Made by a program: the position numbers and the translations under genes. A stretch of DNA of 64,000 nucleotides, taken from the NCBI RefSeq assembly GCF_000025545.1, contig NC_013889.1, positions 551,501-615,500 of the forward strand. The letters run 5' to 3'. This document shows positions 18,576-24,918 of the stretch, piece after piece. The DNA is from Thioalkalivibrio sp. K90mix (lineage in GTDB: Bacteria; Pseudomonadota; Gammaproteobacteria; Ectothiorhodospirales; Ectothiorhodospiraceae). Position 1 is the first letter of the stretch; every line of letters begins with the position of its first letter. The notes beneath the pieces were generated by a model that was given only the letters and a program-made list of their open reading frames with translations, did not search any database and had not been told where the DNA came from.

Positions 18576-19999
18576 GCATGTCCCCGAGTGACGGGCTGAA
18601 CGATCGCGTACTGGTGGTCGAAGACGATCGGGGCCATCGCGAACTCCTGGCCGAGGAGCTGGCCGAGGTGGGTTACGCGGTCACTGCGGTGGAGACGGCC
18701 GAGGAGGCCGAGCAGGTACTGCGCCAGCAAACGGTTTCCCTGGTGGTCAGCGACCTGCGTCTGCCCGGTGCCGATGGCTTCCATGTGCTGGAGGTGGCGC
18801 GCGACACGGTGCCGGTGCCCGGGTTCATCATGCTCACGGGCTTCGGCACGATCGATCAGGCCGTGACGGCGTTGAAGGCGGGTGCGGACGACTTCTTGAC
18901 CAAGCCCGTCGATCTGGAACACCTGCGTCTGGCGGCCGAGCGAGTGGCCGAGGCCCGTCGGCTGCGTGCGGAGGTACGCCAGTATCGTGAGGCCCTTGCG
19001 GGCGACGAGAGCTTTCATGGCATGCAGGGCAAGAGCCCGGCGATGCTCAAGTTGCACGATCTGATCCGGCGTATCGCCGCTGCCGACGGCAGCGTACTCA
19101 TCACAGGAGAATCGGGCACGGGCAAGGAGCTGGTTGCCCGTGCCCTGCATGCGGAGAGTGCCCGCGCGGAAGGCCCATTCATCGCACTGAACTGTGCGGG
19201 CATCCCGGAGACCTTGCTGGAGTCGGAGCTGCTGGGGCATGTCGCCGGGGCGTTCAGCGGCGCGAAGGGCGCGCGCCGCGGCCTGTTTACCGAGGCCGAC
19301 GGCGGCACGCTGTTCCTCGACGAGATCGCCGAGATGCCGGTGGCCATGCAGAGCAAGCTGCTGCGGTTGCTGCAGGACGGGCGTGTCCGACCGGTCGGTT
19401 CCAACGAGGAGATCGAGACGGACGTGCGCATCGTGGCCGCCACCCATCAGGACCTGCAGGAACGTATCCGCCACGAGCAGTTCCGCGAGGACCTCTATTA
19501 TCGTCTGGAGACCTTCCGTATCGAGATCCCGCCCCTGCGCGATCGCGGTGACGACATCGAGCGCCTGGCGCAGCAGTTCCTGCGCGAGCAGGCGCTGGCG
19601 CGCGGGCTGCCCGTGCGCGAACTCAGCCCGGAGGCCATGCGTGCCCTGCTGCGCTACGGCTTCCCCGGGAACGTCCGCGAACTGGCCAGCCTGATGGAAC
19701 GCGCGGCGACTCTTGCATCCGGTGAGGTGATCGAGCTACGCGACCTGCCCGAGCGTGTGCGCCAGTCCGGGACCGCTGGCGGCTCGGGTGTATCGCCCGG
19801 GAATGTCGCTGGAACCGACCTGCCGATACCCGGCACCGGTGATGACAGCCATTGGCCCAGCCTCGCAGAGGTCGAGCAGGCCTATCTGCATCGGGTCCTG
19901 GAGCATGTCGAGGGCAACAAGCAGCGCGCCGCGCGCATTCTGGGGATCGGGCGCAAGACGCTTTATCGCAAGCTGGGCGAGAGCGAGTCGGATTCCTGA
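18572..19999 (+). CDS. NtrC-family sigma-54-dependent response regulator
   Basis: 475 residues. The receiver domain (about 10-125) has phospho-acceptor Asp near 61 in VVSDLRLPG. The AAA+ domain (about 150-390) carries Walker A GESGTGKE near 179, Walker B GGTLFLDEI, and arginine-finger segments FREDLYYRL and PLRDR. The sigma-54 contact loop reads GAFSGA near 226 instead of the usual GAFTGA. A Fis-type helix-turn-helix is at the C-terminus (NKQRAARILGIGRKTLYRKL). It activates RNA polymerase-sigma-54 from upstream enhancer sites. A consensus -24/-12 promoter lies 214 bp after its stop codon, in front of two exported-protein genes that are its likely targets. Confidence 0.95.
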   Translation: MSMSPSDGLNDRVLVVEDDRGHRELLAEELAEVGYAVTAVETAEEAEQVLRQQTVSLVVSDLRLPGADGFHVLEVARDTVPVPGFIMLTGFGTIDQAVTALKAGADDFLTKPVDLEHLRLAAERVAEARRLRAEVRQYREALAGDESFHGMQGKSPAMLKLHDLIRRIAAADGSVLITGESGTGKELVARALHAESARAEGPFIALNCAGIPETLLESELLGHVAGAFSGAKGARRGLFTEADGGTLFLDEIAEMPVAMQSKLLRLLQDGRVRPVGSNEEIETDVRIVAATHQDLQERIRHEQFREDLYYRLETFRIEIPPLRDRGDDIERLAQQFLREQALARGLPVRELSPEAMRALLRYGFPGNVRELASLMERAATLASGEVIELRDLPERVRQSGTAGGSGVSPGNVAGTDLPIPGTGDDSHWPSLAEVEQAYLHRVLEHVEGNKQRAARILGIGRKTLYRKLGESESDS

Positions 20000-20084
20000 G
20001 CGCCTTTGCTCGGCGCCTCTCCACGGTTTACGGCCGGCTGTATCGTGAGCCCTTTCACCTCGCCCAACCCTGGATGGGCCGTAC

Positions 20085-20139
20085 TGACCCGGGTCGCCCT
20101 GACCCATGTGTCGTTTTGACCCGCATCTCCCTGTGACCC
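20085..20139 (+). promoter_or_regulatory. Candidate enhancer sites for the adjacent NtrC-type activator
   Basis: TGACCC occurs at 20085-20090, 20100-20105, 20117-20122 and 20134-20139, starts 15, 17 and 17 bp apart. The first is part of a perfect palindrome GACCCGGGTC (20086-20095). They lie 74-128 bp upstream of the -24 box, a normal enhancer distance for sigma-54 systems. Binding is inferred. Confidence 0.45.
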
Positions 20140-20212
20140 AGGCCCACCTGGTGCCCGTTTGTGGGTTAATAACTATCGGAAAATAAAATCGTTTTTATTT
20201 TTCGGCCGTTTT

Positions 20213-20228
20213 TGGCACGGCTTCTGCT
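20213..20228 (+). promoter_or_regulatory. Sigma-54 (-24/-12) promoter
   Basis: TGGCACGGCTTCTGCT matches the consensus TGGCACG-N4-TTGCW in all but one T, with GG and GC at the required 10-base separation. It is preceded by a T-run. The expected transcription start is about 20240, giving a leader of roughly 70 nt before ATG 20312. Confidence 0.85.
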
Positions 20229-20311
20229 ACTTCCTTGGGTGCAGTCAACCGAAAGCCAATCGAGCCGTTCCGTTGGCTGTGCTGAAACCTCAAATGAAGG
20301 AGAGAAGCACA

Positions 20312-20773
20312 ATGTCGACTTTCCGCAAATCCGCTCTTGCAATCGCGATGAGTTCCCTCTTTGCCCTCGGCGGTCTGAGCGCCGCGCAAGCCATGGGCGA
20401 AGGTGCCGAGGCGCCGGATGAAGAAGAGGCGCAGGAAGAACAGGGTGGTATGCCGCCCCAGATGATGGTCCAGGCGGGTGAGCCTGCCGCGCCGCCGGCC
20501 GATGATGACGACGAGGATCGGGACGGTGGTGGTATGCCTCCGCAAATGGCCCAGGCCGGTGAACCGGCTGCTCCGCCCGCGGATGACGACGAAGACGAGG
20601 GCAACGGCGGTATGCCTCCGCAGATGACTCAGGCTGGTGAGCCTGCTGCCCCGCCCGCGGACGATGATGATGAAGACCGCGAAGGCGGTATGCCGCAGAT
20701 GGCCCAGGCGGGCGGCGCTGAAGCCCCGGCTGGCGATGATGACGACGACGAAGACGACGCCCCGGATTGGTAA
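20312..20773 (+). CDS. Exported acidic repeat protein, function unknown
   Basis: 153 residues from ATG 20312 with a good AAGGAGAG site. A Sec signal peptide (about 1-26, SSLFALGGLSAAQA) is followed by a low-complexity acidic body. About four tandem units of 24-28 residues repeat the pattern GMPPQM-x-QAGEPAAPPA-DDDDED; the unit start Met codons are near 20450, 20534, 20612 and 20690. The last unit degenerates and the protein ends DDAPDW. There are no cysteines in the body and almost no basic residues, so the mature protein is extremely acidic. It may bind cations or act as a periplasmic polyanion; no family is recognised. It sits directly behind the sigma-54 promoter. Confidence 0.85.
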   Translation: MSTFRKSALAIAMSSLFALGGLSAAQAMGEGAEAPDEEEAQEEQGGMPPQMMVQAGEPAAPPADDDDEDRDGGGMPPQMAQAGEPAAPPADDDEDEGNGGMPPQMTQAGEPAAPPADDDDEDREGGMPQMAQAGGAEAPAGDDDDDEDDAPDW

Positions 20774-20788
20774 GGGGCTAACGGGCAA

Positions 20789-20847
20789 GCCGGGCAGTGT
20801 TCGTCTGCCCGGCCCCCATCTCTGAGGCAGGAGCCTCGAGATTTTTT
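20789..20847 (+). terminator. Hairpins between the two exported-protein genes
   Basis: GCCGGGCAG (20789-20797) pairs with CTGCCCGGC (20805-20813) without a T-run. A second stem, GAGGC (20824-20828) / GCCTC (20833-20837), is followed by six T residues at 20842-20847. They may attenuate read-through or stabilise the upstream message. Confidence 0.45.
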
Positions 20848-20871
20848 CACCCAGAGGAAGAGGTAGACACG

Positions 20872-21399
20872 ATGAGCTTTCGCAAGACCGCACTCGCATT
20901 CGCTTTGACTTCCATGTTCGCGATCGGTGGCGTGGCGACCGCGCAGACCGGCGATATGGGTGGTGCCCAGGGTGGCGCCGAGGGTGCCCCGCCGCAGGGT
21001 GGTGCCGAAGGTGCGCCTCCGCAGGGTGGTCAGCCGCCGGAAGGTGGTGCCCAGGGTGGCCAGCCGCCTGAAGGTGGTGCTCCGCCGGAAGGTGGTGCTG
21101 CTGGTGCCCCGCCCGCTCAGCAGGCCCCTGAGGTTGATCTGAGCGAAGAAGATATCGACACCTTCGTGGGTGCCTTTGTGGCAGTCCAGGAAGTGCGCGA
21201 AGACTTCGCCAACCGCCTGCAGGAGGCCGAGGACGAAACCGAAGCCCAGTCCATGCAGCAGGAAGCCCAGGACGAAATGGTCAGCGCTGTTGAAGACGCC
21301 GGCATGACCGTCGAGGAATACAACGAAGTGGCCATGGCCCTGCAGAACGATCCCGAACTGATGCAGGAAGTCCAGGAGCGCGCCGAAGCGGAGATGTAA
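20872..21399 (+). CDS. Exported DUF4168 protein with Gly/Pro/Gln-rich linker
   Basis: 175 residues from ATG 20872. The signal peptide (FRKTALAFALTSMFAIGG) is nearly the same as that of the preceding gene. Next come a low-complexity linker (about 25-82) made of GGAEGAPPQ and GGQPPEGG repeats, and a C-terminal helical domain (about 85-172) beginning VDLSEEDIDTFVGAFVAVQ and containing TVEEYNEVAMALQNDPEL. That domain matches DUF4168, found in exported proteins of unknown function. It follows the acidic repeat gene by 98 bp with weak hairpins between, so it is likely co-expressed with it, at least in part. A strong terminator follows. Confidence 0.88.
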   Translation: MSFRKTALAFALTSMFAIGGVATAQTGDMGGAQGGAEGAPPQGGAEGAPPQGGQPPEGGAQGGQPPEGGAPPEGGAAGAPPAQQAPEVDLSEEDIDTFVGAFVAVQEVREDFANRLQEAEDETEAQSMQQEAQDEMVSAVEDAGMTVEEYNEVAMALQNDPELMQEVQERAEAEM

Positions 21400-21442
21400 T
21401 CCATTCCCGCTCCGGACCCCGGGCCTCGTGCCCGGGTCCAGA

Positions 21443-21470
21443 AAGGGCCGGCCTTCGTGCCGGCCTTTTT
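21443..21470 (+). terminator. Rho-independent terminator after the DUF4168 gene
   Basis: AAGGGCCGGC (21443-21452), loop CTTCGT, GCCGGCCTTT (21459-21468) running into a T-tract. A second GC hairpin (CCCGGGC / GCCCGGG, about 21419-21436) precedes it. Confidence 0.88.
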
Positions 21471-21588
21471 ATTGTTTTCTGTTACGGGATGTTTCCGGAA
21501 AGGAGCCATGCTCGCTCCTGAAAGGACATCTCATGGGTGCGAACTCACACGGGTTCTCTCGGGACGTGCAGATTAATCAGTGTGTCCC

Positions 21589-21617
21589 TTGAACCGCGCG
21601 CCGGGAAGCGCTATTCT
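21589..21617 (+). promoter_or_regulatory. Sigma-70 promoter of rplM-rpsI
   Basis: TTGAAC (21589-21594), exact 17-bp spacer, TATTCT (21612-21617). The start point would be near 21624, leaving a leader of about 35 nt before rplM. Confidence 0.65.
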
Positions 21618-21658
21618 TGCGCGCTTTCTGAATCGCCCCGACATCGGAGCATCAAGAC

Positions 21659-22087
21659 ATGAGCACCATCAGCGCCAAGCCGGCTGAAGTCGAACGCGAC
21701 TGGTTCCTGGTCGACGCCGCGGACAAGACCCTCGGCCGCCTCGCCACGGAAATCGCGCGTCGCCTGCGCGGGAAGCACAAGCCCGTCTACACGCCGCACG
21801 TGGACACTGGCGATTACATCGTCGTGATCAACGCGGAGAAGATTCGCGTGTCCGGCAACAAGGCCAGCGACAAAAAGTACTTCCGCCATACCGGCTACCC
21901 GGGTGGGATCAAGGAAGCCAATTTCAACCAGATGATTGACCGTCATCCGGAGAAGGTGCTCGAGCTCGCCGTGAAGGGCATGCTGCCGCGCAACCCGCTG
22001 GGCCGCGCCATGTTCAAGAAGCTCAAGGTGTACTCCGGTACCGAGCATCGCCACACCGCGCAGCAGCCGCAGCCGCTCGACATCTGA
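21659..22087 (+). CDS. rplM: 50S ribosomal protein L13
   Basis: 142 residues, the standard L13 length. Recognisable segments are [50 protein letters not shown] and [13 protein letters not shown]. It assembles early on 23S rRNA. It is followed after 29 bp by rpsI, the conserved bacterial pair. A sigma-70-like promoter lies upstream. Confidence 0.99.
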   Translation: MSTISAKPAEVERDWFLVDAADKTLGRLATEIARRLRGKHKPVYTPHVDTGDYIVVINAEKIRVSGNKASDKKYFRHTGYPGGIKEANFNQMIDRHPEKVLELAVKGMLPRNPLGRAMFKKLKVYSGTEHRHTAQQPQPLDI

Positions 22088-22116
22088 CGGCTAAACAGCA
22101 AGGGAAATCGATCCGT

Positions 22117-22509
22117 ATGGCTACCAATCAATACTACGGCACCGGCCGTCGCAAGACCTCCTCGGCCCGCGTGTTCCTGCGCCCGGGTACGGGCAACATT
22201 ACGGTCAACGACAAGCCGCTGGACGAGTTCTTCGGCCGCCAGACCTCGCGCATGGTCGTGCGTCAGCCGCTGGAGGCCACCGAGTCCACCGAGAACTTCG
22301 ACGTGATTGCGACCGTGGAAGGCGGCGGCGGCAACGGACAGGCCGGTGCCATTCGTCTGGGCATTGCCCGCGCGCTGGTGCAGTACAACGAAGACATGCG
22401 TTCGCCGCTGCGTCGTGGTGGCCACCTGACCCGCGATGCCCGCGAGGTCGAGCGAAAGAAGGTCGGCCTGCGCAAGGCCCGCCGCGCGACCCAGTACTCG
22501 AAGCGCTAA
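22117..22509 (+). CDS. rpsI: 30S ribosomal protein S9
   Basis: 130 residues, the normal length. It begins [16 protein letters not shown] and ends in the basic tail [12 protein letters not shown], which in S9 reaches the P-site tRNA. It forms an operon with rplM, and tRNA-Gln follows 39 bp after its stop, so the tRNA may be processed from the same transcript. Confidence 0.99.
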   Translation: MATNQYYGTGRRKTSSARVFLRPGTGNITVNDKPLDEFFGRQTSRMVVRQPLEATESTENFDVIATVEGGGGNGQAGAIRLGIARALVQYNEDMRSPLRRGGHLTRDAREVERKKVGLRKARRATQYSKR

Positions 22510-22548
22510 ACGGCGCTCGAGTGCCGGCGCGTACGGCACCCGGTTTAC

Positions 22549-22622
22549 TGGGGGATCGTCTAGCGGTAGGACTACGGACTCTGACTCCGTCAACCCAGGT
22601 TCGAATCCTGGTCCCCCAGCCA
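22549..22622 (+). tRNA. tRNA-Gln (anticodon CTG)
   Basis: 74 nt. Acceptor TGGGGGA pairs with TCCCCCA, discriminator G, encoded CCA. The anticodon stem-loop is ACGGA-CTCTGAC-TCCGT with anticodon CTG, and the T arm is CCAGG-TTCGAAT-CCTGG. The 3' part of this gene is repeated in the array that follows. Confidence 0.97.
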
Positions 22623-22663
22623 TCCATAGAAAAGGGCCCCCTCGTGGGGCCCTTTTCTATGGA
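22623..22663. terminator. Perfect 18-bp hairpin terminator after tRNA-Gln
   Basis: Arm 22623-22640 and arm 22646-22663 are perfect inverted repeats around loop CTCGT, with core GGGCCCC/GGGGCCC and a flanking AAAA/TTTT. It could terminate in both directions. It is also the first part of repeat unit 1. Confidence 0.8.
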
Positions 22664-22695
22664 TATTTGAGCGAGCCCAGGGTTCGAACCTGGAA

Positions 22696-22776
22696 GGTTC
22701 GGCGGAGCGCAGCGAAGCACTGCACGCGCAGCGCGCGTGCAGCCCCGCAGGGGTGAGGCGGCGTAGCCGCCGAATC
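22696..22776. repeat. GC-rich palindromic insertion block (first of four copies)
   Basis: 81 bp bounded by GGTTCGGCGG and CCGCCGAATC. Inside are nested palindromes CTGCACGCGC/GCGCGTGCAG, CCCC-GCA-GGGG and GGCGGC-GTA-GCCGCC. It splits a T-arm sequence, as if a palindromic element had inserted there. Copies with a few changes lie at 22868, 23093 and 23318. Confidence 0.7.
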
Positions 22777-23439
22777 ATCCTGGTCCCCCAGCCATCCATA
22801 GAAAAGGGCCCCCTCGTGGGGCCCTTTTCTATGGATATTTGAGCGAGCCCAGGGTTCGAACCTGGAAGGTTCGGCGGAGCGCAGCGAAGCACTGCACGCG
22901 CTGAGCGCGTGCAGCCCCGAAGGGGTGAGGCGGCGCAGCCGCCGAATCATCCTGGTCCCCCAGCTATGACGGTGTGCCCCTCGAAGGGGCTCACCGCCAT
23001 GTGCTTTGGACTGGTCACTACTTTAGGGGAGGGCCCCCTCGTGGGGCCCTTTTCTATGGATATTTGAGCGAGCCCAGGGTTCGAACCTGGAAGGTTCGGC
23101 GGAGCGCAGCGAAGCACTGCACGCGCAGCGCGCGTGCAGCCCCGCAGGGGTGAGGCGGCGTAGCCGCCGAATCATCCTGGTCCCCCAGCTATGGCTGCGT
23201 GCCCCTCGAAGGGGCTCACAGCCATTTGCTTTGGACTGGTCACTACTTTAGGGGAGGGCCCCCTCGTGGGGCCCTTTTCTATGGATATTTGAGCGAGTCC
23301 AGGGTTCGAACCTGGAAGGTTCGGCGAAGCGCAGCGGAGCACTGCACGCGCTGAGCGCGTGCAGCCCCGCAGGGGTGAGGCGGCGCAGCCGCCGAATCAT
23401 CCTGGTCCCCCAGCTATGACGGTGTGCCCCTCGAAGGCC

Positions 23440-23647
23440 CTTGCGGGGAGGGCATCGCGATACGGCTATTAATGCCGCTGCGCTCCCTTCCCTCGTCCCA
23501 AAGTCGCTACACTCCTTCTGTCGACGCCTCGCCACCCGCATCCGCGGGAATTCTTGCGGCCCCTCTGCGTCGAACCCTTCAGGAATGGCGCGAACGTCGA
23601 CTCGATATGCGTCAAACAAGACCAAAAAACAGGAGAGGAGAGAGTCC
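23440..23647 (+). other. Leader region of the SoxH-like gene
   Basis: 208 bp after the repeat array. It holds only a good ribosome site, AGGAGAGGAGAG, just before ATG 23648. A TACACT box at 23508-23513 lacks a suitable -35. The open frame that extends upstream of 23648 begins inside the repeat array and is not used as the start. Confidence 0.5.
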
Positions 23648-24565
23648 ATGTCGGTACCTGACAACCCCTACGAGCCGGTCAGCGTCGATACCACTGCCCA
23701 CGAGGTCGAGGGCGCGGATACCTGGTACATGATCGGGATATCCGGAATCCCGGACCCGGACAACGAGGGGCACACCTCGAACGCGGGGTTCGTGGTGACG
23801 GACGAGGGTGTGGTGGTCTACGACGCGCTGGGGACGCCTCCGCTTGGGTTCGAGATGATCCGGCGGATCAAGGAGGTTACGGACCAGCCGATCAAGTACG
23901 TGATCGCCGGGCATTATCACGCGGACCACATCTATGGCCTGCAAGCGTTCGCCGATCACACGGACGCGAAGATCATCGGCCAGTCGCGCGCGAAGGACTA
24001 TCTTGACAGCCCCGGGGCCGCCGCACGGCTCGAACAGCGCCGGGGCGTGCTGACACCCTGGGTCGACGAAGACACCCAGATCATCCCGCCGGACGAGTTC
24101 TTTGATGACGAGTACGTGATCGAGCTGGGCGGCAAGACGTTTCGTTGCGTACACGCCGGCCCGGCCCATTCACCGGATGACATCATCATGGTGGTTGAAG
24201 AGACGGGGGTGGTCTTTGCCGGCGACATCGTGTTCGACGGCCGCATCCCGTTCATGGGTGATGACGCACTGGACTCGGAAAACTGGGTCAATCGTCTGGA
24301 AGAGCTGATGGAGATGGACCTGAAGTTCCTGGTCCCAGGGCATGGCGACGCCACCGACGAGGCCGCACGCGCAGTGAAGTTTACCCGTGACTATATCGCC
24401 TATCTGCGTGAACACATGGGCGCGGCAGTCGAGAATATGGATTCCTTCGACGAGGCCTATGCGGCAATGGACTGGTCCGACTACGAAGACCTGCCGGCCT
24501 TTGAGGAGACCAACCGCAGTAACACCAACGCCGTTTATCTGGAGATGGAAGAAAAACTCTTCTGA
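23648..24565 (+). CDS. SoxH-like MBL-fold metallo-hydrolase
   Basis: 305 residues from ATG 23648, chosen for its strong AGGAGAGGAGAG site. The MBL metal motif is GHYHADHIYG near residue 89, with later ligands in HAGPAHSPDDI, FAGDIVFDGRIPF and LVPGHGD. No clear signal peptide is present. The family is that of SoxH and the quinoprotein-relay zinc hydrolases, often encoded near sulfur or alcohol oxidation genes. The substrate is unknown, and SoxH itself is dispensable for thiosulfate oxidation where tested. It is followed by a small DUF3096 membrane protein gene. Confidence 0.8.
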   Translation: MSVPDNPYEPVSVDTTAHEVEGADTWYMIGISGIPDPDNEGHTSNAGFVVTDEGVVVYDALGTPPLGFEMIRRIKEVTDQPIKYVIAGHYHADHIYGLQAFADHTDAKIIGQSRAKDYLDSPGAAARLEQRRGVLTPWVDEDTQIIPPDEFFDDEYVIELGGKTFRCVHAGPAHSPDDIIMVVEETGVVFAGDIVFDGRIPFMGDDALDSENWVNRLEELMEMDLKFLVPGHGDATDEAARAVKFTRDYIAYLREHMGAAVENMDSFDEAYAAMDWSDYEDLPAFEETNRSNTNAVYLEMEEKLF

Positions 24566-24618
24566 TCTCGACCACTCGCGGTATGCCGGGCCGTAGCGCC
24601 CGGCAAAGGAGTCTCCGC

Positions 24619-24768
24619 ATGACGCTGCATATTGACCCCGGCCTGCTGACGGCCATCCTCTCGCTGGGTGCCGGCATCCTGATCCTGATCTGGCCCCGGC
24701 TGCTGAACTACATCGTGGCGATCTACCTGATCGTGATTGGTGCGGTGGGGCTGCTGGCCTACCTGTAA
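24619..24768 (+). CDS. DUF3096 small membrane protein
   Basis: 49 residues, almost entirely hydrophobic, with two membrane helices joined by PRLLNYIVA. This is the typical DUF3096 arrangement (LSLGAGILILIWPRLLNYIVA). The ATG at 24619 is preceded by AAAGGAG at a good distance. Function is unknown. It follows the SoxH-like gene by 53 bp and is probably co-transcribed. Confidence 0.82.
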   Translation: MTLHIDPGLLTAILSLGAGILILIWPRLLNYIVAIYLIVIGAVGLLAYL

Positions 24769-24918
24769 CGCCGGGACGCCAGAAGCCGAGCACCGACCTG
24801 CGCGGCGAACGGCAGGTACTTTGGTGCCCAAAAGCATGGACGAAGAGTGCGACTTCGTGCGCCTCCCGCACGGAGCCGTTACTCTTTGCGCTCATTCTGA
24901 TCGGGGGGCCAAGCCTCA

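Larger units (their letters stand above)
20000..20311 (+). other. Regulatory intergenic region before the acidic exported protein
   Basis: 312 bp without a gene. It contains four spaced TGACCC motifs (20085-20139), an AT-rich tract (20167-20202) with inverted A/T blocks that could bend or bind IHF, then the sigma-54 promoter (20213-20228), and finally the ribosome site AAGGAGAG before ATG 20312. Confidence 0.7.
22623..23439. repeat. Array of four composite palindromic repeats carrying the tRNA-Gln 3' end
   Basis: Four direct units begin at 22623, 22795, 23020 and 23245 (lengths 172, 225, 225 and about 195). Each has, in order: a GGGCCCC-CTCGT-GGGGCCC hairpin; a T-arm-like palindrome CCAGGGTTCGAACCTGG; an approximately 81-bp GC-rich palindromic block bounded by GGTTCGGCGG and CCGCCGAATC (GGTTCGGCGA in unit 4; 22696-22776, 22868-22948, 23093-23173, 23318-23398); and TCCTGGTCCCCCAGC, identical to the 3' end of tRNA-Gln. 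Units 2-4 add a further hairpin after that tail, complete in units 2 and 3 and cut short in unit 4. No protein gene is supported inside; antisense frames reading GDQDSNLG merely translate tRNA sequence. Confidence 0.9.

Noticed and set aside
22623-23439. CRISPR array
   Set aside because: Units are 172-225 bp, nearly identical throughout, with no short repeat/unique spacer pattern and no cas genes nearby.
23441-23647. Extended N-terminus for the SoxH-like protein
   Set aside because: The extra residues start in the repeat array; ATG 23648 has a strong ribosome site and begins the conserved sequence.
22590-23664. Short minus-strand frames reading GDQDSNLG and RLRRLTPAGLH
   Set aside because: They are translations of antisense tRNA and palindromic repeat DNA, repeated once per unit, with no ribosome site.
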